Shown piece after piece: positions 16,497 to 26,218 of a DNA stretch of 50,070 nt. How positions within the stretch are numbered: position 1 is the stretch's first letter; the number at the start of each line of letters is the position of its first letter. Both the position numbers and the translations under genes were made by a program. The notes beneath the pieces are model-generated. The model was not told the origin of the DNA and searched no databases. It saw only the letters and a program-made list of their open reading frames with translations. Origin of the DNA: Candidatus Phocaeicola faecipullorum (GTDB lineage: Bacteria > Bacteroidota > Bacteroidia > Bacteroidales > Bacteroidaceae); contig JAHLFB010000245.1 of assembly GCA_018884025.1 (NCBI GenBank), positions 1 to 50,070 on the forward strand, read 5' to 3'.

Positions 16497-18002
16497 ATGA
16501 CAAACAATCTGCTGAAAGTCTCCAAGCATACTACAATCGCTACAATGTCACTGCTGATAATAATCATGGTGGCAGCTACCATAGCAGAAAAGACATACGG
16601 AACATCATTTGTCAGCCGAAATTTCTATTCCAATCCGGTTTTCATAATATTATGGTTCGTCGCAGCATTTGCAGGAACCATATATATACTGAAAAGAAAA
16701 TTATACAGGCGGATAATAACATTCTGTATGCACGTCTCATTCATCATAATTCTGGCAGGAGCCTTAACAACTCATCTTTTCGGACTGCAAGGCAGCATAC
16801 ATATCAGAATGAACGAAAATCCGATAAAAAATTTTAAAACGGCAGAAAACGAGAAACATAAATTACCTTTCAGCATTTCTCTAAAAGACTTCCATACTGA
16901 ATACTATCCAGGTACAACCACGCCCATGGATTATGTAAGCACAATAATAATACACGACAATAAAAATACTGAAGGGAGTGTTTCGATGAACAAGATATTC
17001 AAATACAGCGGTTACCGTTTCTATCAGTCCGGATATGATGCCGACGGAAAAGGCAGCACACTGTACGTGAGTCAGGACCCGGCCGGAATAGCCATAACAT
17101 ACTGCGGATATATAATGCTGTTTCTGACAATGATTTTATTCTTCTTCACCAAAAAATCAGCCCTTGCAAAGAGGATTTCCGTAGCATGTATATTTATGAC
17201 AATACCTTTCGCCTCATCATTTGCCGGAAACAATATCCCCCCTTCCTTGCCATTACGTACCGCCAAAGCGTTCGGGAACATACGTGTTAACCATAACGGG
17301 CGTATCACGCCGGTACAAACACTTGCCATAGACTTCACAAAGAAAATATACGGTGAAAAGAACTATAAAGGATTATCGCCAGAGCAGGTACTGACAGGTT
17401 TCTTTTTCTATTATGACTACTGGAAAGAGGAACGCTTCATACGCATAAAAAGCAAATACGTACAGAATATATTGGGCATGGAAGGTAAATATGCAAAATT
17501 GTCTGACTTCATAGATACCGACGGATTTAAAATAGAAAGACAACTGAAAAATGAAAATAACAGGACACGTATCCGTGAACTGGAGGAAGCAGCAGAGAAA
17601 TTCAGCCTGATAAGTTCCTTATGTACGGGAAATCTTCTGAAAATATACCCCGTTTACGACAAAGGCAAAAAGACATTCGAATGGTATTCCATTCCTGAGA
17701 ATCTGCCGGCAACGCTTGAACGCGACAAATGGCTGTTCATAAGATATAGCATGAACTATGTAGCAGAAAAAGTAGCGATGAAAGACTTCGTGGAAACTGA
17801 AAATCTTATATATAAAATCATTAAATATCAGACAGACGAGACCGATGGATATATTCCTTCTGAATTTAAATTTAATGCGGAGAAAGTGTATAATTCTCTG
17901 ATAAATCTGAAAATCCTGGCAATGCTTTGCCTAACGATTGGAATATCCGGATATATATTTCAGATTTACAACATAGTAAAAGAGAAAATAATTACATCGT
18001 GA
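16497..18002 (+). CDS. ResB-like cytochrome c biogenesis protein (system II)
   Basis: A protein of 501 residues. Hydrophobic helices at about 15-32, 50-65 and 75-95 carry the ResB opening (TYGTSFVSRNFYSNPVFI, LAGALTTHLFG). A periplasmic domain follows (IHIRMNENP, VSMNKIFKYSGYRFYQSGYD, with the typical ResB Y-x-F-YQ motif), then a further helix near 200-225, a long extracytoplasmic region and a final helix at about 475-495. ResB and CcsA together carry heme outward and attach it to CXXCH motifs. Its stop overlaps the start of ccsA by GTGA. The 22-bp palindrome array lies upstream and may control it. Confidence 0.82.
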   Translation: MTNNLLKVSKHTTIATMSLLIIIMVAATIAEKTYGTSFVSRNFYSNPVFIILWFVAAFAGTIYILKRKLYRRIITFCMHVSFIIILAGALTTHLFGLQGSIHIRMNENPIKNFKTAENEKHKLPFSISLKDFHTEYYPGTTTPMDYVSTIIIHDNKNTEGSVSMNKIFKYSGYRFYQSGYDADGKGSTLYVSQDPAGIAITYCGYIMLFLTMILFFFTKKSALAKRISVACIFMTIPFASSFAGNNIPPSLPLRTAKAFGNIRVNHNGRITPVQTLAIDFTKKIYGEKNYKGLSPEQVLTGFFFYYDYWKEERFIRIKSKYVQNILGMEGKYAKLSDFIDTDGFKIERQLKNENNRTRIRELEEAAEKFSLISSLCTGNLLKIYPVYDKGKKTFEWYSIPENLPATLERDKWLFIRYSMNYVAEKVAMKDFVETENLIYKIIKYQTDETDGYIPSEFKFNAEKVYNSLINLKILAMLCLTIGISGYIFQIYNIVKEKIITS

Positions 18003-18700
18003 ACCGATGTTTATACTATGCCCTCTTCCCTACTCTGACTTATATATCAGGCATAATTATATTGAGATGGATTATAAGCGGACACATACCGGTATCAAAC
18101 GGTTTTGAAACAATGCTTGCGATATCCGCTGTTTCTATCATATTCAGCATCGTATTTCACAGACAAAAAGGCAATACGGTTTCTATGGGATACTTGATTT
18201 CCGGCCTTGCTCTGCTGGTAGCAATGATGGGCGACAGTAATCCTGAAATAACACCGCTCATGCCTGTACTGTCGTCACCTCTGCTGAGCATACATGTAAT
18301 GTCTGTCATGATTTCATACTCGCTGTTTGCCATCATGATGCTGAACGGAATATCAGCAGAAATTCTTTACAGGAACGGGAACAGGAAAAATGATATAAGC
18401 AATCTTGAAATGCAAAGCAGAGTCATACTTTATCCAGCCGTATTCATGCTGGTTTTCGGAATCTTTATCGGGGCAATATGGGCAAACATTTCATGGGGAA
18501 GATACTGGGGATGGGACCCGAAAGAGGTATGGGCACTCATAACCATGCTGATATATTCTTCTGCCTTGCATGCCGACTCCATAACTTGTTTCAGAAAACA
18601 GATGTTCTTCCACCGTTTCTGCATACTGGCATTCCTATCAGTGCTGATAACATATTTCGGAGTGAACTTCATACTGGGAGGTATGCACAGCTACGCATGA
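17999..18700 (+). CDS. ccsA: CcsA-like heme handling protein for cytochrome c maturation (system II)
   Basis: The start is set at GTG 17999, which overlaps the resB stop (GTGA), instead of an earlier in-frame ATG at 17927 inside resB. The protein then has 233 residues and about six helices. The WWD heme-binding signature is clear: WGRYWGWDPKEVWALIT near the C-terminus. A conserved His in SIHVMSVMISYS and one in the final helices (LITMLIYSSALHADS) fit the external heme ligands of this family. It works with ResB to ligate heme to periplasmic cytochromes such as the upstream di-heme protein. The overlap suggests translational coupling. Confidence 0.87.
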   Translation: MNRCLYYALFPTLTYISGIIILRWIISGHIPVSNGFETMLAISAVSIIFSIVFHRQKGNTVSMGYLISGLALLVAMMGDSNPEITPLMPVLSSPLLSIHVMSVMISYSLFAIMMLNGISAEILYRNGNRKNDISNLEMQSRVILYPAVFMLVFGIFIGAIWANISWGRYWGWDPKEVWALITMLIYSSALHADSITCFRKQMFFHRFCILAFLSVLITYFGVNFILGGMHSYA

Positions 18701-18776
18701 ATGAACGGGTAGTGAACGGCGTTTAAACAATGTATAAATAGAATCTGAAAGACTTCTAAACTGGAGTTAAAACTGA

Positions 18777-18820
18777 AACGCTCGTCGGACACTGTGTTTA
18801 TTCAGTGTTCAACGAGCGTT
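18777..18820. terminator. Hairpin between convergent ccsA and purT
   Basis: AACGCTCGT (18777-18785) pairs with ACGAGCGTT (18812-18820), and the inner ACACTG (18789-18794) with CAGTGT (18803-18808). There is no clear T-run, so termination strength is uncertain. Confidence 0.65.
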
Positions 18821-18850
18821 CAATTACCGTTTATTTACTGTTTAAGTGTA

Positions 18851-20020
18851 TTAATATACTTCAACCTTAGCTGCAAGCGACTTACATTTGTCACGTAACG
18901 CATCAAGATTTCCTCCCACCTTATCATAACATACCACAACTCCCATACGACGGTTAAGTTTTGTATAAGGTTTGCCGAAAATACGCAAATAAGTATCAGG
19001 CTGTGAACATACTTTCTCAATGCCTTTATATCTAGGAGCATCCTTGCTGGCGATAGGTGAAAGAATTACCGCACTTGCTCCGATATGCTCCTGTGTTATG
19101 CCCGGAATAGGCAAGCCAAGAACTGCATAAAGATGGAGTTCAAATTCATTCAGGTTCTGGGTATTGGCAAGTGTAACCATTCCTGTATCATGCGGACGCG
19201 GAGAAAGCTCTGAGAAATAAACACCATTATCATGGCTAAGGAAGAACTCTACTCCCCAAAGGCCATAACCGGTAAGTGCCTCTGTAACCTTTGCGGCCAT
19301 CTGCTGAGCTTCTGCCAGATGTTCAGGAGCAATCCTTGCAGGCTGGAAACTCTCACGATAATCACCACCCTTCTGCACATGTCCTATAGGCGGACAGAAT
19401 AATGTAGGACCATCTTTCTGAGTTACTGTAAGCAATGTTATCTCACTGTCAAACTTTATAAATTCTTCTACAATAAGTTCCTTTATATCACCACGGCTTC
19501 CGCTACATCCGTAATCCCAGGAATATTGAAGATCTTCCGGACCTTTAGCCACTGACTGTCCTTTACCGGACGATGACATCAAAGGTTTGATAACACATGG
19601 ATATCCTATTTTTTCTGCGGCTTCCTTAAGTTCTTCGTATGATTTGGCATAGTAATATTTAGCTGTTTTAAGACCTAACTCTTTTGCTGCAAGATCACGT
19701 ATAGCCTTACGGTTCATTGTGTAATTTACGGCACGGGCACTAGGAACAACCTGAATACCTTCGTTTTCAAAATGGAAAAGACGTTCTGTGCGGATAGCTT
19801 CAATTTCAGGTACTATAATATCAGGACGATATTTTGCTACGACTTTGTCTAACGCATCTCCATCTAGCATACTGAACACTTCAAAAGCATCGGCAACCTG
19901 CATAGCGGGTGCACCGGGATAAGAATCACATGCAATCACATATTGTCCCAATCTTTTGGCGGCAATTACAAACTCCTTGCCCAATTCTCCAGAGCCAAGC
20001 AAAAGTATTTTTTTTGTCAT
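18851..20020 (-). CDS. purT: Formate-dependent phosphoribosylglycinamide formyltransferase (GAR transformylase 2)
   Basis: A protein of 389 residues, full length for PurT. The N-terminal nucleotide fold begins [14 protein letters not shown]. The ATP-grasp domain shows [15 protein letters not shown] (glycine-rich loop) and GLWGVEFFL...[15 protein letters not shown] (metal and substrate binding). The enzyme makes formyl-GAR from GAR, formate and ATP in the third step of purine synthesis, without folate. It is cytosolic. A TATCTTTG -7 box on the minus strand (complement of 20049-20056) stands 29 nt before the ATG without a clear -33. It is monocistronic, with no other purine genes nearby. Confidence 0.96.
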   Translation of the reverse strand: MTKKILLLGSGELGKEFVIAAKRLGQYVIACDSYPGAPAMQVADAFEVFSMLDGDALDKVVAKYRPDIIVPEIEAIRTERLFHFENEGIQVVPSARAVNYTMNRKAIRDLAAKELGLKTAKYYYAKSYEELKEAAEKIGYPCVIKPLMSSSGKGQSVAKGPEDLQYSWDYGCSGSRGDIKELIVEEFIKFDSEITLLTVTQKDGPTLFCPPIGHVQKGGDYRESFQPARIAPEHLAEAQQMAAKVTEALTGYGLWGVEFFLSHDNGVYFSELSPRPHDTGMVTLANTQNLNEFELHLYAVLGLPIPGITQEHIGASAVILSPIASKDAPRYKGIEKVCSQPDTYLRIFGKPYTKLNRRMGVVVCYDKVGGNLDALRDKCKSLAAKVEVY

Positions 20021-20086
20021 AATTATAATGGTTTTTATCTATATGCTGCAAAGATAACATTTTTCCTATAATATTATACCTTTGGA

Positions 20087-21163
20087 TTACAATATTCTGT
20101 GAAACAAAAGATGTGAAGGTTCTATGATAAATGGAGCATGAGACACCAGTATGATACTTACCGCCGCGGATATTACCCACAACAATATCAGTAAGACTTT
20201 GGCAGACGTTGACATAGGCTCTTTCTTTCCAGCCACATGCAATATCAGATGTATAATACCTACGATAGGAATTCCTATCAGCAACAATCCGCAAATAACC
20301 ATAGTTACAGCCAGTCCAGCCGAAGTACCTACCATATCCCAGTTTATATACGGTAAAGCATCATAGAAGAATGCCGGGACACTTACCAATACGCCTGTAG
20401 CAGCCATCAACAATGCAAAAAGCACTATAAGAACAACTATGACTACCGGAGCAAGACATATTGCCAATATAATCAGCAAGAGCTTGAATATAAAACCTAT
20501 AACCGAAAAGAAAGCATTTCCCAGTTTTTCCAGAAAAGTACGTGGCTTGTCTGAATGAACATAATCATTCATCCTTTCAAAACCGTCTGTCACGGTCTTT
20601 CCAATATTTTCCATATTCACAGGTTCTCCTCTCATCTGTAATTTTTCCGTAGCGGTATGTGCCAAAGGAATTATAATCCAGGCGATAATATACGCCAATA
20701 TAAAACCATGGAGAAATATTCCGCAAAGCAGTACAGCGATACGTGTCCATGCCGTATCCCAGCCGAAATAGGCTGCAAGACCTGATACGACACCTCCAAG
20801 AATCTTGTCATCAGGATTCCTGAACAAACGACGTTTTACTGACTGGCTGGCATCAGACTTCTCCCACTGTTTCGTATTATCAGCATCGTCAGTATCAGTC
20901 TCTGAATTAATTTCTTCAGGCTTTCCCATACGGGCTATCACTTCTTCTACATTTTCTATGGTAATAACTTGCTGCCCACGCGTAATGTATTCAGAAAACA
21001 ATTCTGCGATGCGTATTTCCATGTCACGCACAATTTCTTCCGCACCATCTTCATGGCGGAAATGATATTTCAGATTGTTAATATAGTTATCAAGAAGTAT
21101 ATACGCATCTTCATCTATATTGAAAACCGTTCCTCCCAAATTAACTGTTAATGTCTTTTTCAT
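20087..21163 (-). CDS. PspC domain membrane protein
   Basis: A protein of 358 residues. The first 90 residues are soluble (TVNLGGTVFNIDEDAYILLD, HAMP-like helix, VITIENVEEVIARMGKPEEI). The PspC domain follows: RNPDDKILGGVVSGLAAYFG, DTAWTRIAVLL and a helix at about 137-160. Four more hydrophobic segments come after, including LLLIILAICLAPVVIVVLIV. PspC proteins belong to membrane-stress responses, but this multi-helix Bacteroidetes form is not characterised. Its ATG overlaps the stop of the PadR gene by four bases (ATGA), so the pair is translationally coupled and PadR probably controls it. Confidence 0.88.
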   Translation of the reverse strand: MKKTLTVNLGGTVFNIDEDAYILLDNYINNLKYHFRHEDGAEEIVRDMEIRIAELFSEYITRGQQVITIENVEEVIARMGKPEEINSETDTDDADNTKQWEKSDASQSVKRRLFRNPDDKILGGVVSGLAAYFGWDTAWTRIAVLLCGIFLHGFILAYIIAWIIIPLAHTATEKLQMRGEPVNMENIGKTVTDGFERMNDYVHSDKPRTFLEKLGNAFFSVIGFIFKLLLIILAICLAPVVIVVLIVLFALLMAATGVLVSVPAFFYDALPYINWDMVGTSAGLAVTMVICGLLLIGIPIVGIIHLILHVAGKKEPMSTSAKVLLILLWVISAAVSIILVSHAPFIIEPSHLLFHRIL

Positions 21164-21507
21164 TTTGATTCTATTATTAAAAGTTCGTTCCTTAAATGAT
21201 TTACCGTTTGGGATAATTCATCCCATGCTGTTTCAAGCTCAGACAACACTCCTTCACCTGAGGAGGTCAATTTATAGTATTTACGGGGAGGTCCCTGTGT
21301 CGATTCAACCCATTCGTAAGACAAAAGTCCATCATTTTTGAGTCTTGTCAACAAAGGATACAATGTACCCTCCACAACTATCAGTTTTGCGTCTTTCAGT
21401 TTCTGAATAATATCCGAAGCATACGACGGTTCCCTATGTAACAGCAACAATATGCAATATTCAAGCATACCCTTACGCATTTGGGATTTTACATTGTCAA
21501 CATTCAT
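21160..21507 (-). CDS. PadR family transcriptional regulator
   Basis: A protein of 115 residues, typical for short (PadR-s2-like) members. The winged helix shows KGMLEYCILLLLHREPSYASDIIQKLKD cut as KGMLEYCILLLLHRE / PSYASDIIQKLKD, then VVEGTLYPLLTRLKNDGLLSY and the wing GPPRKYYKLTSSGEGVLSEL. PadR proteins usually repress their neighbours and release on a signal. A TATATTTG -7 box on the minus strand lies at the complement of 21537-21544, 30 nt before the start. Overlap with the PspC gene forms a two-gene operon of a kind common in Bacteroidetes. Confidence 0.92.
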   Translation of the reverse strand: MNVDNVKSQMRKGMLEYCILLLLHREPSYASDIIQKLKDAKLIVVEGTLYPLLTRLKNDGLLSYEWVESTQGPPRKYYKLTSSGEGVLSELETAWDELSQTVNHLRNELLIIESK

Positions 21508-21670
21508 AAATTTTCATATTAGTTTATTGTATGGCACAAATATATGTATAATCTTATTACCTTGCATTGCAAAGTACCTGATATTTTCTTATTTTTAATA
21601 TATTTAACGCTGACTCAAATTACAACAAGCATCATAAAAACTTAAATTTGCAGATGTACAACTAAAAATA

Positions 21671-22180
21671 ATGCGAATTATGATTACAATTAAAAAAGCT
21701 ACAAAAGAGGATATAAAACTCATTAATGAGATGGCTTGGGTGGCTTTTCCGGCTACTTACAAAGATATCCTTTCAAAAGAACAGATTGATTACATGATGG
21801 ACTGGATGTATTCACCGGAAAACATCAATAAGCAAATGACAGAAGAAGGACATATCTATTACATTGCATATCTTGACGGAGAAGCTGCCGGATATGTGTC
21901 AATACAAAGAGAAGGTGAAGATTTGTTCCATCTTCAAAAAATTTATGTTCTTCCTAAACATCAAAAAGAGCATATAGGTAAGTTCCTGTTCAATAAAGCA
22001 ATGGAAGCAATAAAGGAAATAAACGGGAAACCATGCCGGATGGAACTCAATGTAAACCGTAACAATCCCGCACTTGGCTTTTATCTGCACATGGGTATGA
22101 AGAAAGTCTCAGAAGGCGACTTCGACATAGGCGGAGGATACTTCATGAACGATTACATTATGGGTATTAATATAGAATAA
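21671..22180 (+). CDS. GNAT family N-acetyltransferase
   Basis: A protein of 169 residues. The GNAT fold is recognised by ITIKKATKEDIKLINEMAW at the start, AAGYVSIQ (beta 4), LQKIYVLPKHQKEHIGKFLF (the acetyl-CoA pyrophosphate loop, in which Q-x-x-x-I-G replaces the usual Q-x-x-G-x-G/A) and ELNVNRNNPALGFYLHMGMK (motif B). It would move an acetyl group from acetyl-CoA to an amine; the acceptor is unknown. Either ATG 21671 or 21680 could be the start. A TAAATTTG -7 box lies at 21643-21650. The gene stands alone between divergent PadR and convergent DUF4301 genes. Confidence 0.88.
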   Translation: MRIMITIKKATKEDIKLINEMAWVAFPATYKDILSKEQIDYMMDWMYSPENINKQMTEEGHIYYIAYLDGEAAGYVSIQREGEDLFHLQKIYVLPKHQKEHIGKFLFNKAMEAIKEINGKPCRMELNVNRNNPALGFYLHMGMKKVSEGDFDIGGGYFMNDYIMGINIE

Positions 22181-22190
22181 AAACAAAAAA

Positions 22191-22230
22191 ATGCATGCAG
22201 TTTTGATAGACAACTACCATCTGCATGCAT
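22191..22230. terminator. Hairpin between convergent GNAT and DUF4301 genes
   Basis: ATGCATGCAG (22191-22200) and CTGCATGCAT (22221-22230) are perfect arms around a 20-base loop. An A-tract before and T-rich sequence after suggest two-way termination. Confidence 0.75.
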
Positions 22231-22250
22231 TCTTTATATTTCAGTTTTTA

Positions 22251-23771
22251 TTATTGATGCTGTTCTCTCAGCAAATCATTAACTGTCTTAACAGGATTAA
22301 ATGTACTCAACGGTACTTCTACGAATACTGTACTCCAGTCGCTCATTGAACCGTTCCACAATCCAGGAAGTTCAAGCGCCTTAAGTTCCTTGCCACCTTT
22401 TGATTTATATGAAATAAATCCGGTAGCCTTATCTACATAATTCAAAAGATTAAACTTGTTACCCTTGTAATCACGTATAGCACAAACCAAGTCAACAGGA
22501 TTGAAATGAGTTCCTTTCTCAAACATAGCTTTCTTTTCAGGATCATTCATGTCAATCTGTGAACTTTCCAAAATCTGTAATGAAACCGTACCGTCAGGGT
22601 TATATGCCAGGAACGGACCACCACCAGGCTCGCCTACGTTCTTCACCATACCGCATACACGCATAGGACGATTAAGTTTCTTACGCAGATAAATCACCAA
22701 ATCAGCATCTTCCATATCCTTGATATCATCTTTGCGGCAATGCAACTGCTGCTGTACGAAACGGATAATATTTTCAAGTTCATCGTGACGATAATGGCCG
22801 CTATCAAGAAGTCGCAAGTATTCGAAAGCCTGTTTCTGCAATGTAACCAGTACTCCAGCCAACAATTTCTTGTAAGTAACAGTATCGGCCTTAAGTCTGT
22901 CAGGAACTACATTATCAATGTTCTTTATAAATACTATATCTGCATCCAAATCATTAAGATTCTCAATCAAAGCGCCATGACCACCCGGACGGAAAAGCAG
23001 TTTACCATTATCACGGAAAGGTTTATTGTCCATATCGGCAGCGATAGTATCTGTACTAGGTTTCTGTTCTGAGAAACTGATATTATATTTAATACCGTAT
23101 TTCTCTGCATATTGAGCTACTTTTTCATCAACCAACTTGGCAAACAGTTCACGATGTTCTGTTGAAACAGTGAAATGCACATTAACCTCACCGCTCTTTC
23201 CTGCCGCATACAAAGCACCTTCTACCAAATGTTCTTCCAGCGGTGTACGGACACCGTCTTCATACTTATGGAATTTCAATAATCCTTTAGGTAATGAGCC
23301 ATAATTCAAACCTGCAGATTCCAACAAATTGGAAACAACAGCCTTGTAATTACCTTCTGATATCAACTCGTCAATACCCTTATTGTTATTCTTCACACAT
23401 GCAGAATTCAAATCAGCATAGAAAGCAAAATTCTTTATGTTGGCAAAGAATTTCTTTTCAAAATCTGTAGTAGGAACATCGTAATCAGCACCCAGAAATT
23501 CAAACATATTTTTGAACATACGGCTGGCAGCACCGGATGCTGGTACAAACTTAACAATTTTCTTATCACCTTCCTTGTAAGCATCCCATGCAGCAAGATA
23601 CGTTTTCTGTACATCCTCACCGGCAAGCATTATACCACGATTTTCTACTGAAGCTGCCGCATACAATTTTAAATAAGGGAAACCTTTTTCGAAACAAGCT
23701 AACTGTTCGGCAATCTGCTGTTCAGAAATGCCCTTTTTAGCCAATAAATCTTTGTCTTCTTGTGTTAACAT
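22251..23771 (-). CDS. DUF4301 family protein
   Basis: A protein of 506 residues, the usual full size of this Bacteroidetes family. Recognisable stretches are KFVPASGAASRMFKNMF near residue 76, LFRPGGHGALIENLNDLDAD near 265, VFIKNIDNVVP and GGGPFLAYNPDGTVS. The arrangement (glycine-rich N-terminal loop, D-x-D-x-VFIKNIDN) recalls nucleotide-sugar pyrophosphorylase folds, in which such motifs bind the nucleotide and metal, but the family has no proven activity that I know of. It is probably cytosolic, as no signal or membrane segment is seen. It is monocistronic. The promoter is not evident. Confidence 0.85.
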   Translation of the reverse strand: MLTQEDKDLLAKKGISEQQIAEQLACFEKGFPYLKLYAAASVENRGIMLAGEDVQKTYLAAWDAYKEGDKKIVKFVPASGAASRMFKNMFEFLGADYDVPTTDFEKKFFANIKNFAFYADLNSACVKNNNKGIDELISEGNYKAVVSNLLESAGLNYGSLPKGLLKFHKYEDGVRTPLEEHLVEGALYAAGKSGEVNVHFTVSTEHRELFAKLVDEKVAQYAEKYGIKYNISFSEQKPSTDTIAADMDNKPFRDNGKLLFRPGGHGALIENLNDLDADIVFIKNIDNVVPDRLKADTVTYKKLLAGVLVTLQKQAFEYLRLLDSGHYRHDELENIIRFVQQQLHCRKDDIKDMEDADLVIYLRKKLNRPMRVCGMVKNVGEPGGGPFLAYNPDGTVSLQILESSQIDMNDPEKKAMFEKGTHFNPVDLVCAIRDYKGNKFNLLNYVDKATGFISYKSKGGKELKALELPGLWNGSMSDWSTVFVEVPLSTFNPVKTVNDLLREQHQ

Positions 23772-23900
23772 AATGTATAAATTAAGTAATGAATTTATTC
23801 AATAGTATAGAAATCTGCTCAAAATTATAAAAAAGAACGAAATATAACGAATATCAAGAAGAAAAAAACTACCTTTACACACAAGAAAAAAGATAAAGTC

Positions 23901-26117
23901 ATGGAAGAAACTGCTTTTTTTAACCCGAATGAAAAAGAACTACTCTTTTCACTATATAAAAAACTGCTCAGACTATCCAAGGATACTCTGCAGAAGGATG
24001 ATTGCAGAAAAATAAAAGCACATCTTATAAAAGTAATGAAAAACGGAGGCATACCAAGAAACGTCTTTGGTATGAACCCCATAATTAAAGATATGCAAAC
24101 TGCGGTAATTGTTGCCGAAGAAATCGGCATGCGCCGTGCCTCTATACTGGGAATAATGCTGCATGAGTCTGTGAAATACAACTTATGTTCGCTTGAGGAA
24201 GTTAAAAACGAGTATGGAGAAGATGTTGCCGGAATCATCAAAGGACTTGTAAAAATCAACGAGCTATACACAAAAAGCCCTACTATAGAATCAGAGAATT
24301 TCAGGAACCTGCTGCTGTCTTTTGCCGAAGACATGAGAGTGATACTTATCATTATTGCGGACAGGGTTAACCTGATGCGGCAGATAAAGGACTCGGAGAA
24401 TAATGAAGCCAGAATCATGGTTTCTAATGAAGCAGCGTATTTATATGCTCCTCTGGCTCATAAACTTGGACTGTACAAGTTAAAATCGGAACTGGAAGAT
24501 TTATCTTTAAAATATACCCAACATGACATTTATTATCATATAAAAGATAAACTTAATGCCACTAAACAAGCACGAGACAAATATATAGAAGCCTTCATTG
24601 AGCCTATTAAAAAGAAGCTGGAAGACGCAGGATTGAAATTCCATATGAAAGGAAGGACAAAATCCATACACTCCATTTATCAGAAGATGAAGAAACAGGG
24701 ATGTCCTTTTGAGGGTGTTTATGATTTGTTTGCCATACGTATAATTCTGGATTCTCCGATAGATAAAGAAAAGCAAGAATGCTGGCAGGCATATTCCATA
24801 GTAACAGATATGTATCTTCCTAACCCCAAAAGACTCCGTGACTGGCTGTCCGTTCCCAAAAGTAATGGATACGAATCACTTCATATAACAGTCATGGGAC
24901 CGGAAGGCAAGTGGGTAGAAGTACAGATACGTACTGAGAGGATGGACGAAATAGCCGAGAAAGGACTTGCCGCACATTGGCGCTACAAAGGCATAAAAGG
25001 TGAAAGCGGACTCGACGAATGGCTTAACTCCATACGAGAGACACTGGAAAATGCTGATAGCGACATAGAAGCTATGGATCAGTTCAAACTGGACCTGTAT
25101 AAAGACGAAGTCTTCGTGTTCACCCCCAAAGGCGATTTATACAAACTTCCACAGGGAGCAACGGTACTGGACTTTGCATTTACAATACATACCAACCTTG
25201 GCAGCAAATGTATAGGTGCCAGAGTCAACGGAAAAAACGTACAACTTAAACAAGTTCTTAACAGTGGCGATCAGGTGGAAATAATGACTTCCAATACACA
25301 GGTCCCCAAACAGGACTGGCTGAATTTTGTAACCACATCAAAAGCAAGAACCAAAATACGCCAGGCTCTAAAAGAAATAGCAGCAAGGCAAACACAATTT
25401 GCCAAGGAAACGCTTGAACGTAAATTCAAAAACAAAAAAATAGAATACGACGAATCAATACTGATGAGACTCATCAAAAAAATGGGTTTCAAAAGTGTTA
25501 CAGATTTCTACAAAAGCATTTCTGACGAAACCAGCGACATAAATCTGATAATAGACAAGTATCTGGAGATGCAGAAACGCGAAACAGAGCAACGTGAAGA
25601 AGTAATTTACAGAAGCGCGGAAAATTATAATCTACAGCAAACGACTGAAACAAAAGACTATTTCAAAGACGATGTTTTGGTAATTGACCAGAATCTGAAA
25701 GGCATTGATTTCAACCTTGCCAAATGTTGTAACCCTATATACGGAGACGATGTTTTTGGTTTCGTAACCATTTCCGGAGGTATAAAAATCCATCGTTGCG
25801 ATTGTCCTAATGCACCGGAAATGAAAGCGCGTTTTCCTTACCGTATCGTACGTGCCAGATGGGCCGGCAAGAGTCAGGGAAAACAATACCCTATCACATT
25901 AAGGATTGTAGGACACGACGATATTGGTATAGTGACCAACATTACCTCAATCATAAACAAAGAGAGCAATATCCTTTTACGCTCCATTAGTGTTGACTCA
26001 CACGACGGACTGTTCTCCGGAATGCTTACCGTGATGGTGGATGACATATCAAAACTTGAGGCTCTGATAAAGAAACTTAGAACAGTTAAGGGTGTCAAGC
26101 AAGTGAACCGAGGTTAA
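23901..26117 (+). CDS. relA: RelA/SpoT-family (p)ppGpp synthetase with degenerate hydrolase domain
   Basis: A protein of 738 residues with the long RSH layout: N-terminal HD-like domain (about 40-165), synthetase (about 230-360; GRTKSIHSIYQKMKK, YDLFAIRII, PKSNGYESLHITV, EVQIRTERMDEIAEKGLAAH), TGS (about 405-465), a Cys-containing zinc-finger-like region (NLAKCCNPIYGD, HRCDCPN) and a C-terminal ACT domain. The synthetase looks intact. In the hydrolase part the HD pair is HE (LHES, residues 87-90), the following ED is KY, and the upstream His expected before the A-x-I-L helix is missing, so hydrolysis is probably lost. The RXKD-type loop reads RLRD (311-314). This fits the synthetase partner in a two-enzyme Bacteroidetes stringent response. 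Confidence 0.9.
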   Translation: MEETAFFNPNEKELLFSLYKKLLRLSKDTLQKDDCRKIKAHLIKVMKNGGIPRNVFGMNPIIKDMQTAVIVAEEIGMRRASILGIMLHESVKYNLCSLEEVKNEYGEDVAGIIKGLVKINELYTKSPTIESENFRNLLLSFAEDMRVILIIIADRVNLMRQIKDSENNEARIMVSNEAAYLYAPLAHKLGLYKLKSELEDLSLKYTQHDIYYHIKDKLNATKQARDKYIEAFIEPIKKKLEDAGLKFHMKGRTKSIHSIYQKMKKQGCPFEGVYDLFAIRIILDSPIDKEKQECWQAYSIVTDMYLPNPKRLRDWLSVPKSNGYESLHITVMGPEGKWVEVQIRTERMDEIAEKGLAAHWRYKGIKGESGLDEWLNSIRETLENADSDIEAMDQFKLDLYKDEVFVFTPKGDLYKLPQGATVLDFAFTIHTNLGSKCIGARVNGKNVQLKQVLNSGDQVEIMTSNTQVPKQDWLNFVTTSKARTKIRQALKEIAARQTQFAKETLERKFKNKKIEYDESILMRLIKKMGFKSVTDFYKSISDETSDINLIIDKYLEMQKRETEQREEVIYRSAENYNLQQTTETKDYFKDDVLVIDQNLKGIDFNLAKCCNPIYGDDVFGFVTISGGIKIHRCDCPNAPEMKARFPYRIVRARWAGKSQGKQYPITLRIVGHDDIGIVTNITSIINKESNILLRSISVDSHDGLFSGMLTVMVDDISKLEALIKKLRTVKGVKQVNRG

Positions 26118-26218
26118 AATCAACCTTTTACGAGTAACTTCTGTTAATTTTGACAGTAAAAAGATGTAAGAATTAGATTATAAAGTAAATTTGCAATAAC
26201 AATATAAAAACATATAGC

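Noticed and set aside
17927-17998. Earlier in-frame ATG as start of ccsA
   Set aside because: It lies deep inside resB; the GTG at 17999 that overlaps the resB stop gives a normal CcsA N-terminus.
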